This document shows positions 16,800 to 24,575 of a stretch of 38,558 bases of DNA, piece by piece. A program made the position numbers and the translations under genes. The notes under the pieces are model-generated. The model did no database searches, was not told the origin of the DNA, and worked only from the letters and a program-made list of their open reading frames with translations. Positions within the stretch are counted from its first letter, which is position 1; each line of letters begins with the position of its first letter. The DNA is from JAWLCA01 sp050485905 (lineage in GTDB: Bacteria > Pseudomonadota > Alphaproteobacteria > Rhodobacterales > Rhodobacteraceae). The stretch covers positions 1-38,558 of the forward strand of contig JBJHCH010000023.1 of the NCBI GenBank assembly GCA_050485905.1, written 5' to 3'.

Positions 16800-17324
16800 G
16801 GCCACGAATATTGATGCCAGCGGAGCGATCTGCTGGCCGTCGCCCAAGCCTGAGCGGCGTTTTGGTGGGTCTGCTCACGCGTGAGCATTTTGCCAAGTCA
16901 TTGATTTGAAACGAAATCACGTTTTTTGTTAACTTGATCGAAAGGTTTGGGGCGTGAGCAGAGCTCAAGGACGGCGGCGGTGAGGTGGGCTCATCTCTGA
17001 GCAATTCTTCGGGTCCGAAAGCGGCCCGAGAGCGATGTTCGCTCATCATGGTGGAGGATTGAGATAGCGGAAGTTGTTGCGCTTCAATGAATGGGCTAGT
17101 TGAGTTGTTGGCTTCGCGACGTGGGAGGCACTTCCTGAGCAATCGGGATCGCTTTGTCGGTACACTGGGCCGAATGTAGGCCGTCACCTCGGCTTGGCAT
17201 ATCTTGTAGGCCCCAAAAAATAATGCTATACTCTGGCGGTTCCCACTATCAGCGCGTTTATTTACTTTGGCGCGCCATATGACGAATGTCTTATTGGCGT
17301 TAATATTTTCAGGAAGGGCGCAAC
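16800..17324. other. 525-base non-coding, AT-richer intergenic region
   Basis: No convincing gene was found. The only long frame, on the minus strand, is rich in Ser, Pro and Arg, has no recognisable domain, and runs into the start of the next gene. The DNA is lower in GC than the core genes. It contains a perfect 16-bp palindrome (TGCTCACGCGTGAGCA, 16872-16887) and further TGAGCA copies at 16955-16960, 16998-17003 and 17136-17141. Two of those share CTGAGCAAT. The right end probably holds the promoter of the following gene. It could be decayed foreign or intergenic repeat DNA. Confidence 0.6.
17204..17232 (+). promoter_or_regulatory. Weak candidate promoter for the AT-rich gene
   Basis: TTGTAG (17204-17209) and TATACT (17227-17232) are 17 bases apart. 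The -10 matches consensus at 5/6, the -35 only at 3/6. It lies in an AT-rich tract and would leave a leader of about 85 bases before the ATG at 17325. Confidence 0.35.
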
Positions 17325-17936
17325 ATGTTTCGACCCACTGTGCAGAAAATAATAGAGGTGATGGAAAAGAAGAGGTATCGAATTTATGATACACCTGAAG
17401 TCAACTGGAACTTGAATATCGTTGGGGTTCGAGCAACTCCGCCTAGTGGTGATCGATTTGATGATCTGTTAATGATCTTTCATCGATTTATGGGCGCATG
17501 GGATATCAGATACTACCCAATTACCGCTGACCCAAGCGGACATTATCTGAGAAATCCTGTGAATTCTAAAGGCACAGCTATTTTGAAAGAGGGCCAGTAT
17601 CTGAGCTGCTATGCAATTGACATTCATAAGAGAGGTCGCCCGGGGGCGCACAAGGCACTTTGTCAGAGGCTGGATTCGGTGACGGTGTATCGGGATAATA
17701 ACAAGGACGGAGTTCTGAACTTTGTAAATCCTGAATCGGGAATGTTTGGAATAAATATTCACCGAGGTCCATTAAATGGGGATATGGACACAAAGAACAC
17801 GAACTATTCGGCTGGTTGTCAGGTTTTTGCGGATCGTCGACATTTTGAAGAGTTCATGTTATCTTGCGAAAACGGAAGGGCGGCGTTTGGAAACAAGTTT
17901 ACCTATACGCTCTTGCTTGAGTCTGACTTCGCCTGA
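17325..17936 (+). CDS. AT-rich hypothetical protein with a NIHR...SAGC motif
   Basis: A 203-residue protein with a good ribosome-binding site (AGGAAGG) upstream of the ATG. Its base composition is far more AT-rich than its neighbours and its codon use differs from them, which points to horizontal transfer. Distinctive blocks are NLNIVGVRATPPSGDRFDD (~residues 29-47), ITADPSGHYLRNPVNSKGTA (~66-85), VTVYRDNNKDGVL (~118-130) and GINIHRG ending in YSAGCQVFAD. H146 and C165 form an H...SxGC arrangement reminiscent of L,D-transpeptidase (YkuD) active sites. I recall similar uncharacterised proteins from Bacteroidetes and phages, but I cannot name a function. No signal peptide is visible. It is convergent with pyrG, with 11 bases between stops. 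Confidence 0.75.
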   Translation: MFRPTVQKIIEVMEKKRYRIYDTPEVNWNLNIVGVRATPPSGDRFDDLLMIFHRFMGAWDIRYYPITADPSGHYLRNPVNSKGTAILKEGQYLSCYAIDIHKRGRPGAHKALCQRLDSVTVYRDNNKDGVLNFVNPESGMFGINIHRGPLNGDMDTKNTNYSAGCQVFADRRHFEEFMLSCENGRAAFGNKFTYTLLLESDFA

Positions 17937-17947
17937 TTTTCTTCCCC

Positions 17948-19591
17948 TCACACCAACCTCGACACCTCCACCGCCGCCCGCACAAAATCCGCGAACAGCG
18001 GATGCGGCTCGAACGGTTTCGACTTCAGTTCCGGGTGGAACTGCACGCCGATGAACCAGGGGTGGCCCTGCACCTCGACAATCTCGGGCAGGCGGCCGTC
18101 GGGGCTCATGCCGGAGAACATCACGCCGCAGCTTTCCAGCTTGTCGCGGTACTTGATGTCCACCTCGTAGCGGTGGCGGTGGCGTTCCTCGATCGTGGTG
18201 GCGCCGTAGACCTGGGCGACCTTTGACCCCTCGGCCAGATGGGCGGTATAGGCGCCCAGCCGCATCGTGCCGCCCTTGTCGTCGCCGACGCGGCGTTCGA
18301 CCGTCTGGTTGCCCTGCACCCATTCCTTCAGGTGATAGACGACGGGGGTGAAGCGCTTGCGCCCGACCTCGTGGTCGAATTCCTCTGACCCCGCATCCTT
18401 CAGCCCGGCGAGGTTGCGCGCGGCCTCGATCACCGCCATCTGCATTCCCAGGCAGATGCCCAGATAGGGGATGCCCTTTTCGCGGGCGAATTGCGCCGCG
18501 CGGATCTTGCCCTCGGTCCCCCGCTCGCCAAAGCCGCCGGGGACGAGGATGGCGTGGAACCCCTCCAGCCACGGGGCGGGGTCTTCACGCTCGAATATCT
18601 CGGCGTCGATCCATTCGGATTTCACCCGCACGCGGTTGGCCATGCCGCCATGGGTCAGCGCCTCGGCGATGGATTTGTAGGCATCCTCCAACTGCGTGTA
18701 TTTGCCGACGATGGCGACGCGGACGGTGCCCTCGGCGTTTTCCAGCCGGTCCATCACGTCTTCCCAGCGGTCGAGGTTGGGGCGCGGGGCGGGCGAGATC
18801 TGGAAGGCGTCCAGCACCGCCTGGTCGAGCCCGGCGCGGTGATAGGCCAGCGGCGCCTCGTAGATCGATTTCAGGTCATAGGCGGGGATCACGGCATCGG
18901 GGCGGACGTTGCAGAAGAGCGCGATCTTGGCGCGTTCCTTTTCCGGGATCGGATGTTCGGAGCGGCAGACGAGGATGTCGGGCGCGATGCCGATGGCGCG
19001 CAGCTCCTTGACGCTGTGCTGGGTCGGCTTGGTCTTCAACTCGCCCGATGCGGCGAGGTAGGGCAGCAGCGTCAGGTGCATGAAGATGCACTGGCCGCGG
19101 GCGCGGTCCTGCGCGAACTGGCGGATCGCCTCGAAGAACGGCAGCCCCTCGATATCGCCCACCGTGCCGCCGATCTCGCACAGCATGAAATCGACCTCAT
19201 CCTCGCCCACGGCCAGGAAATCCTTGATCTCGTTGGTGACGTGGGGGATCACCTGGATGGTCTTGCCCAGATAGTCGCCGCGCCGCTCCTTCTCCAGCAC
19301 GTTGGAATAGATCCGGCCGGAGGAGACGGAATCGGTGCGCCGGGCGGAAACGCCGGTGAAGCGTTCGTAATGGCCGAGGTCGAGGTCGGTTTCCGCGCCG
19401 TCGTCAGTCACGAAGACCTCGCCGTGTTCAAAGGGCGACATCGTGCCGGGATCGACGTTCAGATAGGGGTCGAGCTTGCGCAGGCGGACAGAAAAGCCGC
19501 GCGCCTGCAACAGCGCGCCGAGCGCGGCGGAGGCGAGGCCCTTGCCGAGCGAGGAAACCACGCCGCCAGTGATGAAGATGTAGCGCGCCAT
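17948..19591 (-). CDS. pyrG: CTP synthase
   Basis: A 547-residue CTP synthase, which aminates UTP to CTP using ATP and glutamine. The N-terminal synthase domain (~1-270) starts MARYIFITGGVVSSLGKGLA with the P-loop GGVVSSLGKG. The C-terminal class I glutamine amidotransferase domain (~295-547) has the nucleophile C380 in GICLGMQ and the downstream GVQFHPELKSKP with the catalytic His and Glu. Length and order match E. coli PyrG. The upstream secG is on the same strand 154 bases away, the usual secG-pyrG neighbourhood of Alphaproteobacteria. A hairpin lies between them, so the genes may be separately transcribed. Confidence 0.97.
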   Translation of the reverse strand: MARYIFITGGVVSSLGKGLASAALGALLQARGFSVRLRKLDPYLNVDPGTMSPFEHGEVFVTDDGAETDLDLGHYERFTGVSARRTDSVSSGRIYSNVLEKERRGDYLGKTIQVIPHVTNEIKDFLAVGEDEVDFMLCEIGGTVGDIEGLPFFEAIRQFAQDRARGQCIFMHLTLLPYLAASGELKTKPTQHSVKELRAIGIAPDILVCRSEHPIPEKERAKIALFCNVRPDAVIPAYDLKSIYEAPLAYHRAGLDQAVLDAFQISPAPRPNLDRWEDVMDRLENAEGTVRVAIVGKYTQLEDAYKSIAEALTHGGMANRVRVKSEWIDAEIFEREDPAPWLEGFHAILVPGGFGERGTEGKIRAAQFAREKGIPYLGICLGMQMAVIEAARNLAGLKDAGSEEFDHEVGRKRFTPVVYHLKEWVQGNQTVERRVGDDKGGTMRLGAYTAHLAEGSKVAQVYGATTIEERHRHRYEVDIKYRDKLESCGVMFSGMSPDGRLPEIVEVQGHPWFIGVQFHPELKSKPFEPHPLFADFVRAAVEVSRLV

Positions 19592-19704
19592 GCCGGTGGG
19601 TCCCCCGTGAATCCGTCCTGATATGCGAGCCGAGTCAGCACGGCATCACGGGACGCAACCTATAGATGATCGCCCGATGCCCTGCAACCGGACCGCAACA
19701 TGAT

Positions 19705-19726
19705 GTTGGCGCCCTGTGGCGCCAAC
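19705..19726 (-). terminator. Hairpin downstream of secG
   Basis: A perfect 9-bp stem (19705-19713 with 19718-19726) has a 4-base loop and lies 19 bases past the secG stop on the minus strand. No clear T run follows, so it may be a weak or Rho-assisted terminator, or an RNA-stabilising hairpin ahead of pyrG. Confidence 0.5.
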
Positions 19727-19745
19727 TCTACGCTTTGTGGTGGTG

Positions 19746-20114
19746 TCAGTCCGCGCGCGGCGGCGTCAGCGGCTCGTCACCCGCTGCCGGCGGTGGCAGC
19801 AGGTCGCCGCCCGCGGGCAGGCCGGGCGCTGCCGGCGCGGGTGCCGAGGGCGTGCCCAGCCGGTCCAGAACGGATGTCCCGGCGGCGTTCTGCGCGGCAA
19901 AGATCGTCAGCGTGAGCGAGGTGCAGATGAAGGCGATGGCGAAGATCCAGGTCAGCTTGCCCAGCGCCGTCGCCGCCGCCCGGCCCGACATCACGCCGCC
20001 GCCGCCCCCGCCGCCGCCCATGCCCAGACCGCCGCCTTCGGACCGTTGCAGCAGCACGACGCCGATCAGCGCGAGCGCGAGAAGCAGGTGGACGATCAGG
20101 ACGACATTTTGCAT
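19746..20114 (-). CDS. secG: Preprotein translocase subunit SecG
   Basis: A 122-residue SecG, the small accessory subunit of the SecYEG channel. The first transmembrane segment is VVLIVHLLLALALIGVVLLQ at about residues 4-23. It is followed by the family signature QRSEGGGLGMGGG and a Gly-rich linker, then the second transmembrane segment at about residues 52-75. The C-terminal Ala/Pro-rich tail is variable and typical of alphaproteobacterial SecG. The polyglycine block is encoded by GGN repeats. The gene lies upstream of pyrG on the same strand. Confidence 0.93.
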   Translation of the reverse strand: MQNVVLIVHLLLALALIGVVLLQRSEGGGLGMGGGGGGGGVMSGRAAATALGKLTWIFAIAFICTSLTLTIFAAQNAAGTSVLDRLGTPSAPAPAAPGLPAGGDLLPPPAAGDEPLTPPRAD

Positions 20115-20204
20115 TCGGGCGGCCTTTGGGATGTTTGACGGCTATCTAGGAAGAATCGGCCGCGCCCGCAACCCGCGATCGGATTTCCGGGCGCGGAAGC
20201 GAAA

Positions 20205-20227
20205 CGGGCGGGGCAATGCCCCGCCCG
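20205..20227 (-). terminator. Hairpin terminator after the fibro-slime gene
   Basis: A perfect 10-bp GC stem (20205-20214 with 20218-20227) has a 3-base loop and starts 25 bases beyond the stop of the minus-strand surface-protein gene. On that strand the hairpin is followed by TTTCGCTT, a weak T tract. Confidence 0.65.
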
Positions 20228-20251
20228 CCCGAACCGGATGTATCGCAGGCC

Positions 20252-21037
20252 TCAGGCCGCGGTTGCGCGACGCGTCTTGCGCGCGGTCACGCCAAGGCCG
20301 GCAAGACCGGCCAGCAGCAGCCAGCCGGCAGCCGGCAGCGGAACCGGCGAGGGCGGCGGCGGCGGCGTTTGCAGCGGCAGCGACGTGGTGATCTTGAAGT
20401 TGGACTGCGTGGTGTGACGCTCGGCAAAGAAGATGGCGAAATCGTAGTTCTGCCCTTCGGAAAGGCCGAGATTGTCGATCAGGTTCTGCCCGGTGAACGA
20501 CGCCGACTGAGCCGTCTTCACCCCGCCAAGATCAACCACCAGCCTGCCGTCAACGAATACCCACAGGTCGTCATCACCGGTGAAATTGAACGTGTCCGCC
20601 GCGGTGAACGACAGCGAGCCCAGGATCTCGTAGGTGAAGTGGAAGTTGTTGCCGTTGCCTTCGTTGCCGAAGCCCTGACCGTCGATCGGGAAGAAGGCGT
20701 TGCTTGAATATTCGAACAGGCCGGACCCCGGCGACGTCTCGTTCAGGTCGATCGAATAGGCGATGGACTGGTTCACGCCCGCCACGTCACGATACCACTG
20801 GGCGAAGTTCGCCGCGGTCGTGAAGCTGCCGACATTCTCGGGGCCGATGAACACCGGCTTGCCGTCTGCGTCCAGCGTGTCGGCGACAACGCCCGTGCGC
20901 AGTCCGTCAACGGCGCGCTGCATGTCCGGGTGGCTTACGCTGAAATCCCGCACGGTGCCGTGCAGGGTGATCGAGGCTGCGTCAGCAACCAGTGTTGTGG
21001 CGGTCAGCACGGCGGCCGCCATCGCGAATACCTTCAT
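20252..21037 (-). CDS. Fibro-slime domain protein with VPLPA-CTERM sorting signal
   Basis: A 261-residue exported protein. The start giving MKVFAMAAAVLTATTLVADA is chosen because GAGGAAAA sits just upstream and a Sec signal peptide follows. The mature part begins near ASITLHGTVRDF. The fibro-slime type domain covers about residues 25-225, with NFHFTYEILGSLSF, FTGDDDLWVFVDGRLVVDLG and YDFAIFFAERHTTQSNF. The C-terminus is a Pro stretch, then VPLPAAGWLLLAGLAGLG and an Arg-rich end (RKTRR), the VPLPA-CTERM tripartite signal. Such proteins are processed by an exosortase and reach the cell surface or extracellular matrix. The exosortase is not in this window. It sits between secG and purA as a single gene. 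Confidence 0.9.
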   Translation of the reverse strand: MKVFAMAAAVLTATTLVADAASITLHGTVRDFSVSHPDMQRAVDGLRTGVVADTLDADGKPVFIGPENVGSFTTAANFAQWYRDVAGVNQSIAYSIDLNETSPGSGLFEYSSNAFFPIDGQGFGNEGNGNNFHFTYEILGSLSFTAADTFNFTGDDDLWVFVDGRLVVDLGGVKTAQSASFTGQNLIDNLGLSEGQNYDFAIFFAERHTTQSNFKITTSLPLQTPPPPPSPVPLPAAGWLLLAGLAGLGVTARKTRRATAA

Positions 21038-21122
21038 TGATGTTTTCCTCGTTATGTCTGCGACTGGTGGGGCCGATACATGGCGCACCATTGTGGCGCT
21101 TATAGCGGTCTGGCGTCGAAGT

Positions 21123-21199
21123 GAAGCGATTAGTTAATCAATGGTTAACATCGCTTCGCCGCCATGAGCGGGGTGGCCGCAGTTTCCGGTTCAACCGGA
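21123..21199. promoter_or_regulatory. Two inverted repeats in the purA upstream region
   Basis: GAAGCGAT (21123-21130) pairs with ATCGCTTC (21150-21157). Inside that loop GTTAA (21133-21137) pairs with TTAAC (21145-21149), giving a nearly continuous 13-bp hairpin with a 2-base bulge. A separate 15-base palindrome, TCCGGTT-C-AACCGGA, lies at 21185-21199, about 44 bases before the purA start. The first may act in either direction because the fibro-slime gene is divergent. Confidence 0.5.
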
Positions 21200-21242
21200 C
21201 CGAAAGGCCGTGTAGGAGTGCCCGCGTCATGCGGTTTGGGGG

Positions 21243-22541
21243 ATGAATATGGCCAACGTGGTGGTAGTCGGCGCGCAATGGGGGGACGAGGGCAAGGGCA
21301 AGATCGTCGACTGGCTGTCGGAACGCGCGGACGTGATCGCGCGGTTTCAGGGCGGCCACAACGCCGGGCACACGCTGGTGATCGACGGCACGGTCTACAA
21401 GCTCAGCCTGCTGCCCAGCGGCATCGTGCGCGGCGGCAAGCTCAGCGTGATCGGCAACGGCGTGGTCCTCGACCCCTGGGCGCTGCTCGATGAGATCGCG
21501 CGGCTGGAGGGGCAGGGCGTCACCGTCACCCCCGACAGCCTGATGATCGCCGAGAACACGCCGCTGATCCTGCCGGTGCATGGCGAGTTGGACCGCGCGC
21601 GCGAGGCGCAGACCGGCGTGTCGAAGATCGGCACCACCGGGCGCGGCATCGGCCCGGCATACGAGGACAAGGTGGGCCGCCGCACCGTGCGCGTCGCCGA
21701 TCTGGCCGATGCCGCGACGCTGGACCTGCGGCTGGAACGGCTGATGACCCATCACAACGCGCTCCGCGCGGGCCTGGGCCTCGACCCGGTGGACCGGGAT
21801 GCGCTGAAGGCGCAGTTGCTGGAGGTCGCACCGAAGATCCTGCCCTTTGCCAAGCCGGTCTGGAAGGTGCTGAACGAGGCCCGCCGCGCCGGAAAGCGCA
21901 TCCTGTTCGAGGGCGCGCAGGGGGCGCTGCTGGATATCGACTTCGGCACCTATCCCTATGTGACCAGTTCCAACACCCTGGCCGGGATGGCGGCGGCGGG
22001 CACCGGGCTGGGTCCGACGGCGGTGGATTTTGTCCTGGGCATCGTGAAGGCCTACACCACGCGGGTGGGCGAGGGGCCTTTCCCGACCGAACTGACCGAT
22101 GAGGTGGGCCAGCGGCTGGGCGAGCGCGGGCATGAATTCGGCACGGTGACCGGGCGCAAGCGGCGCTGCGGCTGGTTCGACGCGGTGCTGGTGCGGCAGA
22201 CCTGCGCGACCAGCGGCGTTTCGGGCATCGCGCTGACCAAGCTCGACGTGCTGGACGGGTTCAACGAGCTGAAGATCTGCGTGGGCTACGATCTGGATGG
22301 CGAGCGGCTGGATTACCTGCCCACCGCCGCCAACCTGCAGGCCCGCGTCACGCCGGTCTATGAGACCATCGAGGGCTGGCAGGACAGCACCGCAGGCGCC
22401 CGGTCCTGGGCCGACCTGCCGGCGGCGGCGATCAAGTATGTCCGCCGGATCGAGGAGTTGATCCAGTGCCCCGTGGCCCTGGTCTCCACCTCGCCCGAGC
22501 GGGAGGACACGATCCTCGTGACCGACCCGTTCGCGGACTGA
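21243..22541 (+). CDS. purA: Adenylosuccinate synthetase
   Basis: A 432-residue adenylosuccinate synthase, which joins IMP and aspartate using GTP on the way to AMP. The N-terminus MANVVVVGAQWGDEGKGKIV carries the P-loop-like GDEGKGK motif with the catalytic Asp. GGHNAGHTL follows with the catalytic His. GTTGRGIGPAYEDK, GAQGALLDIDFGTYPYVTSS and GVGEGPFPTE-type segments (here TRVGEGPFPTEL) are all present, and TGRKRRCGWFD lies near the C-terminal third. Length is normal. Two candidate starts two codons apart exist (MNMANV); the family usually begins at MANV. It is preceded by palindromic leader DNA and followed 23 bases later by the DUF2842 gene. Confidence 0.97.
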   Translation: MNMANVVVVGAQWGDEGKGKIVDWLSERADVIARFQGGHNAGHTLVIDGTVYKLSLLPSGIVRGGKLSVIGNGVVLDPWALLDEIARLEGQGVTVTPDSLMIAENTPLILPVHGELDRAREAQTGVSKIGTTGRGIGPAYEDKVGRRTVRVADLADAATLDLRLERLMTHHNALRAGLGLDPVDRDALKAQLLEVAPKILPFAKPVWKVLNEARRAGKRILFEGAQGALLDIDFGTYPYVTSSNTLAGMAAAGTGLGPTAVDFVLGIVKAYTTRVGEGPFPTELTDEVGQRLGERGHEFGTVTGRKRRCGWFDAVLVRQTCATSGVSGIALTKLDVLDGFNELKICVGYDLDGERLDYLPTAANLQARVTPVYETIEGWQDSTAGARSWADLPAAAIKYVRRIEELIQCPVALVSTSPEREDTILVTDPFAD

Positions 22542-22564
22542 ACGGCGCGGCCCGGAGGAACGGC

Positions 22565-22810
22565 ATGGCACTCAGCTACAAGGCTAGGCGGCGCTGGTCG
22601 CTGGTGATCCTGCTGATCGGGCTGCCGGTCTACATCGTGCTGGCCGTCAACATCATCGACCTGTTCGACCGCCCGCCGTTCTGGGTGGAACTGGCGGTCT
22701 ATGTCGGCCTGGGCTTCCTGTGGATGCTGCCGTTCCGCTTTGTCTTTCTGGGTATCGGCCGGGCCGACCCCGATGCGGATGGGGACGAGGCGAAGGGGCC
22801 GCGGGACTGA
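22565..22810 (+). CDS. DUF2842 small membrane protein
   Basis: An 81-residue protein with two transmembrane segments (about residues 11-32 and 42-63) and the family motif MALSYKARRRWSLVILLIGL. It belongs to DUF2842, an alphaproteobacterial family of unknown function. The ATG at 22565 has CCGGAGGAACGG upstream, a strong ribosome-binding site, so longer in-frame extensions into purA are rejected. The purA-DUF2842 order with short spacing suggests one transcript. It is convergent with the next minus-strand gene, with seven bases between their stops. Confidence 0.87.
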   Translation: MALSYKARRRWSLVILLIGLPVYIVLAVNIIDLFDRPPFWVELAVYVGLGFLWMLPFRFVFLGIGRADPDADGDEAKGPRD

Positions 22811-22817
22811 CCCCCGC

Positions 22818-23771
22818 TCAGCCCGCCGCCGGTTCGGGGGCGTAGCGCGAGGCGGTGCCGATCAGGTAGCGCCCGGCCTCGGCCCGCGCGATCCGGCCCT
22901 CGCGCAGCAACTGGCCAAAGGCGCGGAAGCTCGCCTCGCGCGCCGGGCGGTCGCCGGTCAGCACCAGCGCGGCAAGCTGCATCACCTGCGGGCGCGAGAA
23001 GTCGCTGCCCGCACGCTCGGCCAGAAAGGCCGCCGCCGCCTCCAGCACTTCCTGCGGTTCCGCCGCGCCACGCTCGCGCGCCCAGTCGGCAAACTCGTCC
23101 TGGCCCGGCAGCGGCTCTGCCGGTGCGGCGGAGACCCGCTGCGGCATGACCGGCCCCTCGGGTAGGGGGATGTCGGATGTCCGGCGCGGCAGGTCGGGGC
23201 GCGGGCGTTCGGTGCGCAGCGGCCCGGCGACCGGGCGCGTGGGCCAGACCATCGCCGCCAGCGCATCGCGGTAGGGCGCGGCGGGGTCGGGCTCGGCCCG
23301 CGCCGGGGCGTCGCCGTCGCGCGTCACCTCGACGGCGGTGCGCAGATGGCCGATCGCCTCTTGCCGCCGCTGTGTCTCGGGGCCTTGCAGCGCCTGATCG
23401 GTGCGCGCCAGCAGCCGCTCCAGCGCCGCATCGTCGCCGTCGCCCTCGGCCTTCAGGCGCTGGCGGCGGATCGGGGTGTCGGCCTCTGCCTCCGCCTCGG
23501 GGTGGGCCAGCGTCTCCAGCGCCGCGCGGGTCTCGGCGGCGGCGTCGCGGGCCAGGTCGGGATCGGCGGCCTGCGCCTGGGCGGCCGCGCCGAACAGCGC
23601 ACCCCGCGCCTCCACATGGCCGGGGATGGTGCCGAAATCGGGCTCGTTCTCGGCCAGGTGGCGGATCTGGTCGGCTATTGCGCGCAGGATCGGCAGCGGA
23701 TCGGCATAGCCCGACAGCGTGCACGAGAACGCCCCGTAGGAAACCGAAAGGGACTTGTCACCACGCTCCAT
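22818..23771 (-). CDS. Conserved hypothetical protein (Rhodobacterales type)
   Basis: A 317-residue, Ala/Arg/Glu-rich soluble protein. I do not recognise a characterised domain. The N-terminal ~50 residues are the most ordered-looking part: MERGDKSLSVSYGAFSCTLS and ILRAIADQIRHLAENEPDFG. I recall this N-terminus from uncharacterised Rhodobacteraceae proteins sometimes labelled as chemotaxis-related without evidence. The middle is low-complexity and probably disordered. The C-terminal ~75 residues (QEVLEAAAAFLAERAG to the end) look helical and could be a small folded domain. The start could also be the GTG nine bases upstream. It is divergent from thiN. Confidence 0.7.
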   Translation of the reverse strand: MERGDKSLSVSYGAFSCTLSGYADPLPILRAIADQIRHLAENEPDFGTIPGHVEARGALFGAAAQAQAADPDLARDAAAETRAALETLAHPEAEAEADTPIRRQRLKAEGDGDDAALERLLARTDQALQGPETQRRQEAIGHLRTAVEVTRDGDAPARAEPDPAAPYRDALAAMVWPTRPVAGPLRTERPRPDLPRRTSDIPLPEGPVMPQRVSAAPAEPLPGQDEFADWARERGAAEPQEVLEAAAAFLAERAGSDFSRPQVMQLAALVLTGDRPAREASFRAFGQLLREGRIARAEAGRYLIGTASRYAPEPAAG

Positions 23772-23864
23772 CCGTCGCACGCCTGTCGCCGTTGTCCTGC
23801 CGCCCAGTCTAGCGCCTAAGTCCTAATCTGGGTGAATCGAACGGGGCATTTCGGGGGAAACATC

Positions 23865-24575
23865 ATGCCGGAATTGTGGCATTCTTTCGATGCGAGGGAC
23901 AGTGGCGCCGATGGCGGCGCGATTGTCCGGTCGGCGGGCGGGGTCACGCTGGTCGGCGGCGGCGAGATTGCGGCAAAGGGATTTACCGAGGTGCTGGCCC
24001 TTGCCCCCACGCTGGTCGCGGCGGATGGCGGCGCGGACAGTGTGCTGGCGCTGGGCCAGATGCCGCAGGCGGTGATCGGCGATTTCGATTCGATCACCCC
24101 CGCCGCGCGCCGTGCGATCCCCGCCGACCGCCAGCATGTCGTCGCCGAGCAGGAGAGCACGGATTTCGAGAAAAGCCTGATGGCCATTGCCGCGCCCTTC
24201 GTGCTGGCGCTGGGCTTCACCGGGCAGCGGGTCGATCACACGCTGGCGGCGTTCAGCGTGCTGGCCCGCCACCCGGCCCGGCGCTGCCTGATCGTGTCGG
24301 ATCACGATATCTGCTTCCTTGCCCCGCCGCGCCTGACGCTGGACCTGCCCCGGGGGACGCGGCTCTCGCTCTACCCGCTGGGGCCGGTCGGTGGCGAAAG
24401 CCGCGGGCTGCGCTGGCCCATTGATGGCATCGCCTTTGCCCCGGACAGCCGCATCGGCACGTCGAACGAGGTCGCGGGGCCGGTGCTTCTGGGTTTCGAC
24501 GCGCCGCGGATGCTGGTGATCCTGCCACGCCCGCATCTGCGCGCCACGCTGCACGCGCTGGTGCCGCACGGTTAG
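23865..24575 (+). CDS. thiN: Thiamine pyrophosphokinase
   Basis: A 236-residue thiamine diphosphokinase that transfers pyrophosphate from ATP to thiamine. The catalytic N-terminal domain carries VTLVGGGEI, VAADGGADSVLALG, the metal-binding GDFDSI at residues 72-77, EQESTDFEKSL and LGFTGQRVDHTLAAFS. The C-terminal ~90 residues are the thiamine-binding beta domain (SLYPLGPVGGESRGLRWPID). The ATG at 23865 is preceded by GGGGGAA and fits the family. A GTG eleven codons upstream is less likely. The stop overlaps the stop of the convergent EamA gene by four bases. Confidence 0.92.
   Translation: MPELWHSFDARDSGADGGAIVRSAGGVTLVGGGEIAAKGFTEVLALAPTLVAADGGADSVLALGQMPQAVIGDFDSITPAARRAIPADRQHVVAEQESTDFEKSLMAIAAPFVLALGFTGQRVDHTLAAFSVLARHPARRCLIVSDHDICFLAPPRLTLDLPRGTRLSLYPLGPVGGESRGLRWPIDGIAFAPDSRIGTSNEVAGPVLLGFDAPRMLVILPRPHLRATLHALVPHG

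Noticed and set aside
16774..17394. 206-codon minus-strand frame over the 525-base gap
   Set aside because: It overlaps the DUF3309 end and the next gene's start, has Ser/Pro/Arg-rich composition, and shows no domain or start signal.
18491..19621. 376-codon frame antisense to pyrG
   Set aside because: It is a shadow of the highly conserved CTP synthase in GC-rich DNA. Its His/Gly/Asp-rich composition is typical of antisense frames.
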